In this document: piece by piece, positions 18,400-27,857 of the stretch
Numbering within the stretch: the stretch's first letter is position 1
Layout of the letters: every line of letters begins with the position of its first letter
Assembly: GCA_023300185.1 (NCBI GenBank)
Contig: CP097092.1
Span: forward strand, 930,001 to 994,000
Source: Lancefieldella parvula
GTDB lineage: Bacteria; Actinomycetota; Coriobacteriia; Coriobacteriales; Atopobiaceae
Direction: 5' to 3'
DNA: 64,000 nucleotides
The notes under the pieces: model-generated
What the model was told of the DNA's origin: nothing
The model's database searches: none
The model's input: only the letters and a program-made list of their open reading frames with translations
Made by a program: the position numbers and the translations under genes

Positions 18400-18413
18400 T
18401 GTTTACGTACTCA
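18400..18413 (-). promoter_or_regulatory. LacI-type operator upstream of the regulator gene
   Basis: TGTTTACGTACTCA, one base different from the sites before galM and mglB (TGTTAACGTACTCA in the same orientation). It lies 22 bases before the regulator's start codon, consistent with autoregulation. Confidence 0.65.
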
Positions 18414-18587
18414 TACTAACAGGCAGATTGACATAACGCGATAAAATTGCATATTTATCAGCAAATTAAACGCTCACGGTAAAAAAAGAACCGTTCGGCG
18501 AGAAGGACTTTTGACCTGCGCTCTAACCGTTTGCCCCCGCAAAAATACCACTGACTGAAAATTTAATAATTTCCTGTTAGTTCGTTA

Positions 18588-18601
18588 TGAGTACGTTAAC
18601 A
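18588..18601 (+). promoter_or_regulatory. LacI-type operator upstream of galM
   Basis: TGAGTACGTTAACA, identical to the site upstream of mglB and the reverse complement of the regulator-gene site with one difference. It is 44 bases before the galM start. The rest of 18414-18644 holds no gene; its promoter elements are not obvious. Confidence 0.7.
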
Positions 18602-18644
18602 TAGTAGGGGTAATGCACTATGAGTGGTATCTCGGAGGTATCCG

Positions 18645-19704
18645 ATGATTGATGTTCGACCCTTTGATAGCTTTGTTAACTCCCCTGCTGCGCTTACGTA
18701 TACCATTCGCGGCGCCCATTCATCAATTAAATTAAGCAATTTTGGTGCCACCATTCTTGGCATTTCAGTACCAGATATCTATGGAACGCAAGCAGATGTA
18801 GTTCTTGGATATAGCCTGTTTGACCTGTATTTAGATAACCCAGCTTGCTTTGGCGCTTCCATTGGACCTTCTGCTAATCGAGCAGATAAAGCAGAAATTC
18901 CACTTAATGGAGTTGTCTATCATCTTCCTAAAAACAACGGTCCAGACAATCAAAATAACCTGCACACTGATCTTGTTGCTGGTATCCATAAGCGCATTTG
19001 GCAGGCAGAAATCGATGAAGCGCATAATACGGTAACCTTTAGCATTGACCTGGTAGATGGAGAATATGGACTGCCAGGAAACCGTCATATTACCGCGGCC
19101 TATACGCTTGTTGAAGAAGCCTCACAGTCAACGCTAAATCTTACGTATACCTGCACAACTGATGCTGCAACATTTGTAAACATGACCAACCATGTCTACT
19201 TTAACCTCAACGGTCATGATTCTGGTGATGTTCTATGGTCACCAGCTCACTATCCAGGCAGACTCGTATCTGCCTCTACGAGATGACTCAGTTTCCGCAG
19301 GAACCATCGATGCTGTTGCAGGAACTCCTTTTGATTTCCGCACACCTAAGACCATTGGCAAAGATCTTGACGCAGATAATGAGCAGCTCAAAATTGCTCG
19401 CGGCTATGATCACTGCTTTGCCATTACTAACTATGAAAATGGCCAGCTACGCCCCGCCCTTCTCGCCACATCAGAAAGCGGACGCTCACTAGAAATTCAA
19501 ATTACCGCTCCTGGCGCCCATCTGTATACCGGCAACTGGCTTGACGAGGCTCGCGCAAAAGATGGCGCTATCTATAAGCCTCAGGCTGGTTTTGCATTTG
19601 AGAGCGAGTTTTATCCAGATTGCGCTCACCATGCAGAGTGGCCTCAGCCTATCTGTACGCCTGAGCAGCCTTACTGCTCGCAAATTGTTTATCGATTCTT
19701 TTAA
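18645..19704 (+). pseudogene. galM: Aldose 1-epimerase (galactose mutarotase), one surplus base
   Basis: Starts at ATG 18645 with GGAGG 8 bases upstream. The first frame gives LSNFGATILGISVPD, FGASIGPSANRADKA and the catalytic MTNHVYFNLNGH, then after GDVL loses the frame and stops. The other frame resumes with GHQLTIQADSYLPL and continues to the C-terminal catalytic region PGAHLYTGNWL. One base in GTT CTA TGG (19233-19236) must be skipped. Corrected length is about 352 residues, normal for GalM, which interconverts alpha and beta galactose before galactokinase. First gene of galM-galK-galT. Confidence 0.88.
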
Positions 19705-19744
19705 GGTACCTGTAGCTTCACAGCACTAAAGGGAAAGGAACACC

Positions 19745-20956
19745 ATGGCTCACACGTTTGACGAGAAAACCACAGCTCAGCTCAATCGCGCAAAAGAGCA
19801 CTTTGAGCAAATGTTTGGAAAAGCTGACCGCTATCTTGCGGTACATGCGCCTGGTCGCTCCGAGATTGCAGGAAACCACACAGACCACGAGGGCGGTCAT
19901 GTCATTGCTGGTGCCCTAGACGTTGCTATTGATGCAATTTGCGCCCCTAACAACCTGGGCGTTATTCGTGTAGCCAGTGTGGGATATGATCCTTTTGAGG
20001 TTGACTACACAAATCTTGAGCCCACCGAAGCTGAGTATCTGAGCACTAAGGCTATTGTTCGTGGTATGGCAGCAAACCTGGTCAAACTTGGTTTTGAGCC
20101 ATCCGGCTTTGACATGGCAGTAGTAAGCAATGTCCCTGGTGGCGGCGGACTTTCTTCCTCTGCTGCGTTTGAGGCTGCAGCCGGCCGTGCAATGGAAGCT
20201 CTCTGGGAAGGTGGCAGCGAGATTTCTGCTGTTAAACTTGCCCAAATGAGCCAGAACACAGAAAACGTTTACTTTGGTAAGCCGTGCGGTCTTATGGATC
20301 AGCTCGCTGTTTGTCTTGGCGGCCTTGCCTTCATGAACTTTGAAGATCCCGCAGAGCCCAAGGCAGAAAAGCTGGACCTCAACTTTGAGGATTACGGCTA
20401 TGCTCTCTGCCTTGTTGATGTTGGCTGCGATCACGTTGCCTTCACCGATGAGTATGCCGCTGTACCTGTTGAGATGCAGAAAGTTGCTGCAGCCTTTGGC
20501 AAGACTCGCCTCTCTGAGGTTCCCGTTGAAGACTTCCAAGCTCGCGTCAATGAGCTGCGAGAAGATCTTGGAGACCGCGCTCTTCTCCGAGCTATTCACT
20601 ACTGGTACGAGAATGACCTGGTAGATAAGAGGTGGGCAGATCTTCAGAACTCTGATATCGAGTCCTTTATTGCGCTCACCAACGCTTCCGGCGCAAGTTC
20701 CGGTATGTACCTGCAGAACGTTTCTACTTCTGGCTCGTATCAGCCGGCCATGCTTGCCCTTGGCTTGGCCGAGAGCATCTTAAAAGGTTCTGGCGCCGTT
20801 CGCATTCACGGCGGCGGTTTTGGCGGCTCTATCCAGTGCTTTGTTCCTCTCGCCCTTGTCGAGACCTTTATCGCACAAATGAACCAGTGGTTTGGCGAAG
20901 GCGCTTGCCGCCACTACGCCATCTCTGACCAGGGAGCTTGTGCACAATGGCTGTAG
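19745..20956 (+). CDS. galK: Galactokinase
   Basis: 403 residues. GHMP-kinase fold with the galactokinase signature PGRSEIAGNHTDHEGG near residue 35, the ATP-binding VPGGGGLSSSAAFE and C-terminal IHGGGFGGSIQ. It phosphorylates alpha-galactose to galactose-1-phosphate. A GGGAAAGGAA site precedes the ATG. Intact, between two frame-disrupted genes of the same pathway; its last bases overlap the galT start. Confidence 0.97.
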   Translation: MAHTFDEKTTAQLNRAKEHFEQMFGKADRYLAVHAPGRSEIAGNHTDHEGGHVIAGALDVAIDAICAPNNLGVIRVASVGYDPFEVDYTNLEPTEAEYLSTKAIVRGMAANLVKLGFEPSGFDMAVVSNVPGGGGLSSSAAFEAAAGRAMEALWEGGSEISAVKLAQMSQNTENVYFGKPCGLMDQLAVCLGGLAFMNFEDPAEPKAEKLDLNFEDYGYALCLVDVGCDHVAFTDEYAAVPVEMQKVAAAFGKTRLSEVPVEDFQARVNELREDLGDRALLRAIHYWYENDLVDKRWADLQNSDIESFIALTNASGASSGMYLQNVSTSGSYQPAMLALGLAESILKGSGAVRIHGGGFGGSIQCFVPLALVETFIAQMNQWFGEGACRHYAISDQGACAQWL

Positions 20957-22567
20957 CAGATAACGAAAGCGCACTGTGCATTCAGCAGCTTGTTGCGTAT
21001 GCATGCGAGCGCGGACTTATTCAAACTGAGGATCTGACCTGGTGCTATAACGCTCTGCTGGATATGCTCTCGTACGAAGGTCCAGCTCCTGTTAAGTCTT
21101 GGAAGAAGATTGACCTGACGGCGTTTAATCTTGATCAGACGCTGGCCGAGCTTGCTCGTCTAGCTGTTTCTCATGGACTTGTCGAGAACACCCAGAGTGG
21201 CGAGGACTCTTTTGCCATGCGTGTTATGGGCCTTCTGTTGCCAAAGCCTTCCGAGGTCGCACGCCATTTCAACGAGTTGTACGCTTCTGAGGGACCTCGC
21301 GCAGCAACTGACTGGTTCTACACGCTCTGCTGCGATGCCGGCTATGTCAGAAGAAGTGCCATTGCTAGAAACATCACCTGGACTACACCAACTACCTGGG
21401 GAGACCTTGAGATTACCATCAACCTCTCCAAGCCAGAAAAAGATCCTCGTGAGATTGCAGCAGCTAAAACATCTCAAAACACTTCTGGCGAGAAGTACCC
21501 CGCATGCCAGCTCTGCCTGGATAACGAGGGCTACTCCGGACGCGGCGCTTCGTCTGGTGCAGGTGCTCATCCTGCCAGGCAGAACCTGCGCATCATCCCC
21601 ATTGAGCTCAACCAGCATCGTTGGGGATTCCAGTACAGTCCATACGCGTACTTTAACGAGCATTGCATTGCTATGAACTCGGATCACATTCCTATGCACA
21701 TTGATCACGAGGCGCTTGTCAATCTCTTTGACTTTGTGGACAGATTCCCCCACTACTTTATTGGCTCTAATGCCGACCTGCCTATTGTGGGTGGATCGAT
21801 CCTCTCGCACGATCACTACCAGGGCGGACGTTACGAGTTCCCTATGATGCGCGCGGAAGTTGCGGAAGAGTTTGAACTCAGGCAGTTCCCTCGAGGTAGC
21901 GGGCGCGATCCTCAAGTGGCCGCTCTCTGTCCTCCGCCTCTCCTCCACCAGTCGAGAAGAAGCACTCAAAGCTGCGGAGTTTATTATCACTGCATGGCGC
22001 TCCTATACCGACGAGTCCGTCTCTGTTTACGCACAAACTGATGGCGAGCCTCACAACACGGTTACTCCTGTTGTTCGCAAGCTGGAAGATGGCATCTACG
22101 AGGTCTTCCTTGCATTGCGCTGCAACATTACCAGCGAAAAGCATCCGCTTGGCATCTTCCATCCTCATGCCGAGTATCACCACATCAAGAAAGAGAATAT
22201 CGGCCTCATCGAGGTCATGGGCCTTGCCGTACTTCCTCCTCGCCTTGTGCCAGAGCTCAACAAAGTTCAGTCTGTTATGGAGCAGTGCCTGGCAAATGAC
22301 AAGAAAGCCAATGCCGTCTACGGTCAGCTGACCACGGACTCTACTACCATCTCCCACGCCGACTGGGCGCGCCAGATTTACGCTAAGTTGCTTGAACAGG
22401 GTGACGGCTCTAGCAAGGATGTCGCTTCCCTCTCGTCCGAACAGCTCAAAAAGTATATCTATGACGAGGTTGGTATTGTCTTCTCGCACGTTTTAGAGGA
22501 TGCCGGCGTTTTCAAGTGGGACGAAGAAGGACGAGCAGCACAGCATCGCTTCCTGGAGTCTCTGTAG
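20947..22567 (+). pseudogene. galT: UDP-glucose-hexose-1-phosphate uridylyltransferase (Gram-positive type), one surplus base
   Basis: About 539 residues after correction, the long family-2 GalT of Gram-positive bacteria. The first frame carries LDNEGYSGRGAS and the SDHIPMHIDHEALV and SHDHYQGGRYEFPM segments; after ELRQFP it runs out of frame. The second frame resumes with EVAGAILKWPLSVLRL and continues through FHPHAEYHHIKKENIG to the end. The surplus base is the C at about 21892 in CCT CGA G. It transfers UMP between UDP-glucose and galactose-1-phosphate. ATG 20947 is preferred over an upstream TTG, since the GGGAG site fits it. Confidence 0.87.
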
Positions 22568-22657
22568 TCTCTGTAGTCGCTGATGCCCGCTGGTTCGCGC
22601 GCAGCTCATGATGTTCCACGAGCAATAACGTATCTCACAATCGCATAAATCACCCAG

Positions 22658-22692
22658 CAAGAGGGCCGAGAAAATCGGCTCTCTTGTTTTTT
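22658..22692 (+). terminator. Rho-independent terminator of the gal operon
   Basis: Stem CAAGAGGGCCGA / TCGGCTCTCTTG with one wobble pair and loop GAAAA, followed by six T residues, about 90 bases after galT. Confidence 0.93.
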
Positions 22693-22743
22693 ACCGCCAA
22701 ACCGTCAGCCCACGACAGTTAAACAACGCTCAAGCACAGCAAA

Positions 22744-22965
22744 GTCAGATATTCTGTTGGTAGCGAGCTTCGATTAACGCTTCGAACACACCTATGTCGG
22801 ATATTCTGCAGGCTTTGAGAGGCCTGACCACACCTATGTCGGATATTCTGTTAATAGTTAACATATTTTCCGACATAGGTGTGTTATTTCGCTTTGAAAT
22901 GGCAGATTATCTGCCACAGATGTGCTTTTCATGCCAAAAATTGCAGATTATCCGACATAGGTGTG
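22744..22965. repeat. Cluster of a 22-bp interspersed repeat, both orientations
   Basis: The unit reads CACACCTATGTC followed by GGATATTCTG. Forward copies lie at 22787-22808 and 22829-22850, with a partial copy at 22744-22756; inverted copies lie at 22869-22883 (partial) and 22944-22965, with a diverged one at 22903-22924. The copies at 22829 and 22869 can form a 15-bp stem. Related units recur at 55070-55196. Spacing is irregular and orientation mixed. The 22568-23239 interval holds this cluster, two terminators and a GC-rich repeat, but no gene I can support. Confidence 0.75.
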
Positions 22966-23077
22966 GTGCGAAATTTGTAAAAGGACATATGTCCGAAGAG
23001 ATACCTTATTTTACCAGCTGCTTTGTAATTTTCCCGTAAAGCCACTTTTCCTTAACGTGCAAGCGCTGTCTTTCGCC

Positions 23078-23109
23078 AAAAAAGAGGCGTCTACGTGAGT
23101 AGACGCCTC
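23078..23109 (-). terminator. Rho-independent terminator of the mgl operon
   Basis: Perfect 11-bp stem GAGGCGTCTAC / GTAGACGCCTC with loop GTGA and, on the minus strand, six T residues. It lies 130 bases after the mglC stop. Confidence 0.93.
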
Positions 23110-23132
23110 GAAACTTGCACATAATAGCACGC

Positions 23133-23195
23133 TTTCCGCACTTGCGCTGCGTTTCCGCACTTGTGGCATTCGGCGCCGCTGCGTTTCCGCACTTG
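23133..23195 (-). repeat. Three GC-rich direct repeats in the mgl 3' untranslated region
   Basis: TTTCCGCACTTG occurs at 23133-23144, 23152-23163 and 23184-23195, each followed by GC-rich variants (GCGCTGCG, TGGCATTC, CGACGCAT). It lies between the mglC stop and its terminator, so it would be transcribed as part of the message. Markedly more GC-rich than the surroundings. Function unknown. Confidence 0.7.
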
Positions 23196-23239
23196 CGACG
23201 CATGTCCGCGCTGTACGGCGCGCGGCGCGGGAGCGCCAG

Positions 23240-24895
23240 TTACTTCTTCTGGACGTACTTCAAGCAGTCAAGGGTAACTGCGGTCAGGATAATGACGCCC
23301 GAGAAGACAAACTGAAGGTTGGTGTCGATACCAAGAATGGTCAGTGCGTAAGTCAGTGCGGTGAAGATAAGAACACCCACGGTAACGCCGGAGATCTTAC
23401 CAATACCACCGGTGAACGAAACGCCACCAACAACGCAGGCCGCGATTGCGTCCATGTCCCAACCCTGTCCGTAAGCTGCAGAGCCAGAGCCGACCATACG
23501 CATGCACTCGAGCCATGAACCAAATCCATAGAGGATACCAGCCATGACAAAAGCGCCAACCATAACTCTAAAGACTGAAATACCAGAAACAGCTGCTGCC
23601 TCAGGGTTTCCACCTACAGCATAGAGGTTCTTACCAAAGGTTGTCTTGTTCCAGATGAACCAAACAATAGCGATAGCTGCGATTGCCCACAAAATGATGG
23701 ATGGGAATTTACCAATTCGTGGAATAACCATGTCTGGAATGGATGGCTCAATAGCGCCGAATGAAACACCCTTTGTAGCATAGGTAACAATACCAAAGAT
23801 GATCAGCATGTTAGCCATGGTCGAGATGAATGGGTGCATCTTAAACTTAGCGGTAAAGAAGCCAGCAATACTGGTAAAGCACGTGCACAGGACAATACAG
23901 GTAACCAGAGCCATGATGATTCTGACAGGAATTGGAACACCAGTAAAATCAAAAGTGATACCAAAGACCTGGCCAGTATTGATGCCCTGGTGCATGATGA
24001 TGGTTGAAGCGGTCATGCCCATACCAACCATACGACCAATAGACAGGTCAGTACCGGTAAGCAGAATCAATCCAGCTACACCAAGAGCCAGGAACATTCG
24101 AGGCGATGCCTGCTGAAGAATGTTGATGACGTTGGAGTATGTCAGAAGCTGAGTGCCCTTGACTGCTGGGGTAATGATACAAAGGGCAATAAATACCAGG
24201 AGAATAACAATGTACAGACCGTTCTGAAGCAAGAATGAACGGGTGTTGAAGGTGTACTTGTAGTTCTCCCACTTCTGAGCCTGAGACTCCAGTGGAGTGA
24301 ACTTAGACATCCTGAGAAGGTCGATGAGGTGATACTCATGACTAAACGCATTGTGAGCACGATCTTTGATGCGCTGAAGATCCTTCTGATAGTTGACCTT
24401 AGCGTCGAACTGACGGTTCTTATAGACGTACTTCTCGTCCTTGATTTCCTGAGCATCAGAAGTCTTGCTGACAGCCTCTTCGTGCTCCTTCTTGAGGCGC
24501 TCAAGAGCAGCAGCGTAATTCTGCTTAGCCTGCTCCTTCTCACGAGCACAGCTTGCCTTAACTGGCTCAAGATACTCGCTCTTGTAGTGCTCCTTGAGAT
24601 AAGCCTCGGCCTCTGCAATAAGCTTGGAGACCTGAGCACTGTTCTCGGACTCAACCTTCTTTGCAAGCTCCAGCTCAGCCTTGTAGCCCTCAATAAGCGT
24701 GTTGCGCTCTTCAGCAGAGATAGACTTATCGCGCTTTGTTGACTCAATAGCGCTCAGTGTTGAAATTACTTTGTTGGTACCATTTGCGCGAAGCTCATCA
24801 ATCTGAGCCTGAATGGAACCAATCTTCTGATCAATAGGCTTTAGCAGCTCTTTTTCCTGCTCGGCCGTCAGAACAGATCCACCTGTTTTTGGCAT
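23240..24895 (-). CDS. mglC: Galactose/methyl-galactoside ABC importer permease MglC with long N-terminal charged extension
   Basis: 551 residues, against about 336 for E. coli MglC. The C-terminal part from about residue 221 is a complete permease: repeated hydrophobic helices, GTDLSIGRMVGM (the sugar-permease motif), VGGNPEAAAVSGI and the GGVSFTGGIGKISG loop. Residues 1-215 are an extra hydrophilic region rich in Lys, Glu, Ala and Gln (for example SKLIAEAEAYLKEHYKSE) that looks like coiled coil and should be cytoplasmic. The start is ATG 24895 because GGAGAGG lies 9 bases upstream; the ATG at 24904 directly abuts it. Last gene of mglB-mglA-mglC, followed by a terminator. Confidence 0.9.
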   Translation of the reverse strand: MPKTGGSVLTAEQEKELLKPIDQKIGSIQAQIDELRANGTNKVISTLSAIESTKRDKSISAEERNTLIEGYKAELELAKKVESENSAQVSKLIAEAEAYLKEHYKSEYLEPVKASCAREKEQAKQNYAAALERLKKEHEEAVSKTSDAQEIKDEKYVYKNRQFDAKVNYQKDLQRIKDRAHNAFSHEYHLIDLLRMSKFTPLESQAQKWENYKYTFNTRSFLLQNGLYIVILLVFIALCIITPAVKGTQLLTYSNVINILQQASPRMFLALGVAGLILLTGTDLSIGRMVGMGMTASTIIMHQGINTGQVFGITFDFTGVPIPVRIIMALVTCIVLCTCFTSIAGFFTAKFKMHPFISTMANMLIIFGIVTYATKGVSFGAIEPSIPDMVIPRIGKFPSIILWAIAAIAIVWFIWNKTTFGKNLYAVGGNPEAAAVSGISVFRVMVGAFVMAGILYGFGSWLECMRMVGSGSAAYGQGWDMDAIAACVVGGVSFTGGIGKISGVTVGVLIFTALTYALTILGIDTNLQFVFSGVIILTAVTLDCLKYVQKK

Positions 24896-24910
24896 TTGTA
24901 TCATCCTCTC

Positions 24911-26419
24911 CTACAGGTACTTTGCGCTGAGGCGCAGGAGTTCTTCTTGATTTGTCTCGTTGGTATTTACGATGCCCGAGAGTCTGCCGTTGGACATAAC
25001 GCCAATACGGTTGGTAATTCCCAAAATCTCTGGCATCTCCGAAGAGACTACGATAATAGTGGTACCGCTCTTAGCCATATCAATAATGAGCTGGTAGATC
25101 TCATATTTAGCACCAACATCAATACCACGAGTAGGCTCGTCCATTAGGAAAACCTGAGGATAGCGCTCGAGCCACTTACCAAAAATGACCTTCTGCTGGT
25201 TGCCGCCAGAAAGACTTGAAATCAAATCTGATGGACCCTGAGCCTTGGTGTTCATAACCTTGAGCTCGTTGACGGTAGCCTTAGTCATCTTAGGATCAGA
25301 AAGGATTGGACCAGCCTTATACTGGTTCAAGTTTGCAATGGTTGTGTTAAACGTCAAATCGCCCTTAAGGAACAAGCCGTTTGCCTTGCGCTCCTCGGTA
25401 ATCATGGCAAAGCCGTGATCCATTGCCTCTGCAGCTGTCGAGAAGTTCATAAGGTGCCCGTTGACATAGACACGACCTGCAGCTCTGGTTCTTACACCAA
25501 AGATTGTCTCAAGAAGCTCTGTTCTACCAGCGCCGACAAGACCATACAGACCAAAGATCTCGCCCTTCCTTACGTCAAAAGTGACGTCTTGAAGGTATGG
25601 CTCGTATTTAGTTGAAAGGTGCTGAATAGAAAGATACGTCTTACCAGGTGCATTAGTAACATCTGGGAAGCGATTTTCAAGTGAGCGGCCAACCATTGCA
25701 GAGATAAGTTCATTCATGTTGGTCTCATCAGAGCGCTTGGTCATAACAAGCTTACCGTCACGAAGAACTGAAATGTCGTCGCAAATCTCAAAGATCTCAT
25801 CCATCTTGTGAGAGATGTAGACCAGTGAAATTCCCTGCTCTTTGAGCATACGAATCATCTCAAAGAGTTTCTCGACCTCTTGAGTCATAAGCGAAGAAGT
25901 AGGCTCATCAAGAACAATAATCTTAGCGTTGTAAGAAATTGCCTTTGCAATCTCGCACATCTGACGCTGAGATACTGACATGTTCTTCATAGGCTGTGTC
26001 AGGTCTACAGTCATACCAAGACGCCTGAAGAGCTCATTAGCTTCTTTTTTCATACGTCCTTCGTCGACAACACCCATTGCATTGACGGGATAGCGACCAA
26101 GGAACAAGTTATCTACAACATTTCTATCGAGGCACTGGTTAAGCTCCTGGTGAACCATAGCGACACCATTCTCAAGTGCGTCTTTTGGTCCGGAGAAATT
26201 AACCTCTTTGCCGTCAAGAAATATCTTGCCTTCATCTTTTTGATACGTACCAAACAGGCACTTCATCATGGTAGATTTGCCTGCGCCGTTCTCTCCCATA
26301 AGACCCATAACGGTTCCACGGCGTACGTTCATTGAAATATGATCCAGAACACGGTTGCGTCCAAAGGACTTGCTCATTCCATCAATAGTTAGAACAATAT
26401 CGTTTTCTGTATCTGCCAT
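24911..26419 (-). CDS. mglA: Galactose/methyl-galactoside ABC importer ATPase MglA
   Basis: 502 residues with two fused ABC domains, as in MglA/RbsA. First domain: Walker A GENGAGKSTMMK, signature NMSVSQRQM, Walker B KIIVLDEPTSSL. Second domain: the degenerate GLVGAGRTELL loop, signature SLSGGNQQKV and VFLMDEPTRGIDVGAK. It powers sugar import with MglC and MglB. Sugar specificity (galactose rather than ribose or another sugar) is inferred from MglB's galactose-binding residues and the shared operator with the gal genes. Confidence 0.95.
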   Translation of the reverse strand: MADTENDIVLTIDGMSKSFGRNRVLDHISMNVRRGTVMGLMGENGAGKSTMMKCLFGTYQKDEGKIFLDGKEVNFSGPKDALENGVAMVHQELNQCLDRNVVDNLFLGRYPVNAMGVVDEGRMKKEANELFRRLGMTVDLTQPMKNMSVSQRQMCEIAKAISYNAKIIVLDEPTSSLMTQEVEKLFEMIRMLKEQGISLVYISHKMDEIFEICDDISVLRDGKLVMTKRSDETNMNELISAMVGRSLENRFPDVTNAPGKTYLSIQHLSTKYEPYLQDVTFDVRKGEIFGLYGLVGAGRTELLETIFGVRTRAAGRVYVNGHLMNFSTAAEAMDHGFAMITEERKANGLFLKGDLTFNTTIANLNQYKAGPILSDPKMTKATVNELKVMNTKAQGPSDLISSLSGGNQQKVIFGKWLERYPQVFLMDEPTRGIDVGAKYEIYQLIIDMAKSGTTIIVVSSEMPEILGITNRIGVMSNGRLSGIVNTNETNQEELLRLSAKYL

Positions 26420-26466
26420 GTAATCACCCCTTATCTCGCTAAGTTATTGCGCTTATTCGCGAGAAC

Positions 26467-26497
26467 ACCGGAGGAGAGCAGGTGTCTCCCCTCCGGT
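26467..26497 (-). other. Hairpin between mglB and mglA
   Basis: ACCGGAGG / CCTCCGGT arms separated by 15 bases, in the 104-bp gap after mglB. No T run follows on the minus strand, so it is probably not a full terminator; such hairpins often protect the 3' end of the binding-protein message so that it is made in excess. Confidence 0.6.
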
Positions 26498-26523
26498 ATT
26501 GTTTCGTGCTATCGACTACTTAA

Positions 26524-27807
26524 TTACTTAAGCAGCTGGGTATAGGAAGAACCGTTGTCGGTCTTAACCATGTTGAATGCAAATGCATCGTACTCGTCAG
26601 GGTTGCCAAGACGGTTGGTAATGTTGGACTCAGTCTGGCCATCGCCTGCGATGTACTCAACGTTGAGGTTGAGCAGTGGAGCATACTTCTTGAGCAGTGG
26701 TACATAGGTTGAACCAAGGAAGTTGTCGCCAGAGTTGTAGGTATTGAGCCAAACCTTCTTCTCTGGGTGCTTGTCTGCGCTCAGCTGAGCGGAAGCATCC
26801 TTGTAAGGAGTGGTTGCGTCAAGGTTGTCCTTGTAGTTCTCAGCGGTAACTGCAAGGTTGAGAGCGTAGTAAGAACGCTGATCTGCAACATACTTGTAGT
26901 CCTTGGAGTCAATCTTGTCGCCAGCTTCGTCTGCAGTCTCAATGCCGGTGTTGATGTCAACACCGTCAAGAGCGTTGCGGAGCAGACGGAGTGTCAGGTA
27001 AGCCTGGACATCTGGGTGCTGGGAAATGGTGCCTGCATAGCCGTCAGCAATAGCTGCAACTGCGTCAGAGTTAGCGTCGTAACCAAAGGTTGGGACCTTC
27101 TGAGCCTTTGACCATGCGTTGAAGATGGACATACCCATACCGTCGTTGTTAGAAACAACAACATCAATCTGATCGCCGAAGGAAGAAGACCAAGCAGCAA
27201 TTGCGTTACCAGCGGTTGCAGCATCCCATGTTGCACCAGCGGTGTTCTTCATCTCCTGAGAAGCAAGCTCACGGATGGTGTAGGACTTGCCGCCGACCTC
27301 AAGCTTGCCGTCCTGAACAACAGAAGCGGAGCCGTCAGTGTTGGTGCCTACTGGATCAGAAATAATCTTGCCGTCCTTCTCAACGCCAGTACCAAGTGCC
27401 TTACGGACACCACGAGTACGAGCGATAGAGTCGTTGTGACCGATGTCACCAATTGCAAGAACGTAACCAATGATGCCATCCTTGTTACGATCAAGCTCAG
27501 CTGCGTGAGCCTTGATGTAATCAAGAACCATCTGGCCCTGGAGCTCTGCGCCCTGAACTGCATCAAAGCCAACGTAATAGGTGTCCTTGTTAAAGTTAAG
27601 GGTGTTGGTATCAAGCTCACCGGTTGAGCTGTTAGAAGGCTGACGGTTGAAGAAGACAACAGGCTTATCCTTGTTCTCTACCTTTGCACCTTTAGCGCCT
27701 TCCTCTTTTTTCTCGCTAGGAGCGCAAGCTGCAAGAACGCTAGATCCACCAACGCTAAGAACGCCTAGACCACAGAACTTTAGAAAACTGCGACGAGACA
27801 CATCCAT
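26524..27807 (-). CDS. mglB: Galactose-binding lipoprotein MglB, circularly permuted
   Basis: 427 residues. Starts at ATG 27807 (AGAAAGG upstream); residues 4-10 SRRSFLK form a twin-arginine motif and LAAC at 25-28 a lipobox, so it is probably a Tat-exported lipoprotein. The mature protein begins with VVFFNRQPS (N54), a piece from the middle of E. coli MglB's first lobe, then the calcium-loop-like DRNKDG, GHNDSIAR (H124, D126, R130), ATWDAAT, SNNDGMGM and FGYDAN. The missing start of the classical protein reappears as residues 350-427 (KVWLNTYNSGDNF onwards). Nearly all known galactose contacts are kept, so the fold is inferred to be complete but cyclically reordered. Confidence 0.9.
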   Translation of the reverse strand: MDVSRRSFLKFCGLGVLSVGGSSVLAACAPSEKKEEGAKGAKVENKDKPVVFFNRQPSNSSTGELDTNTLNFNKDTYYVGFDAVQGAELQGQMVLDYIKAHAAELDRNKDGIIGYVLAIGDIGHNDSIARTRGVRKALGTGVEKDGKIISDPVGTNTDGSASVVQDGKLEVGGKSYTIRELASQEMKNTAGATWDAATAGNAIAAWSSSFGDQIDVVVSNNDGMGMSIFNAWSKAQKVPTFGYDANSDAVAAIADGYAGTISQHPDVQAYLTLRLLRNALDGVDINTGIETADEAGDKIDSKDYKYVADQRSYYALNLAVTAENYKDNLDATTPYKDASAQLSADKHPEKKVWLNTYNSGDNFLGSTYVPLLKKYAPLLNLNVEYIAGDGQTESNITNRLGNPDEYDAFAFNMVKTDNGSSYTQLLK

Positions 27808-27857
27808 AGTAGTGACCTTTCTCATTTGTTATGCCTTTTGCATAACACTGACCTTAA

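Noticed and set aside
21160..21990. Long open frame on the minus strand inside galT
   Set aside because: It is antisense to a clearly conserved GalT sequence, has no ribosome-binding site and gives a protein with no recognisable domain.
22744..22965. CRISPR array
   Set aside because: The repeats are short, occur in both orientations, have uneven spacing from 7 to 60 bases, and no cas genes are nearby.
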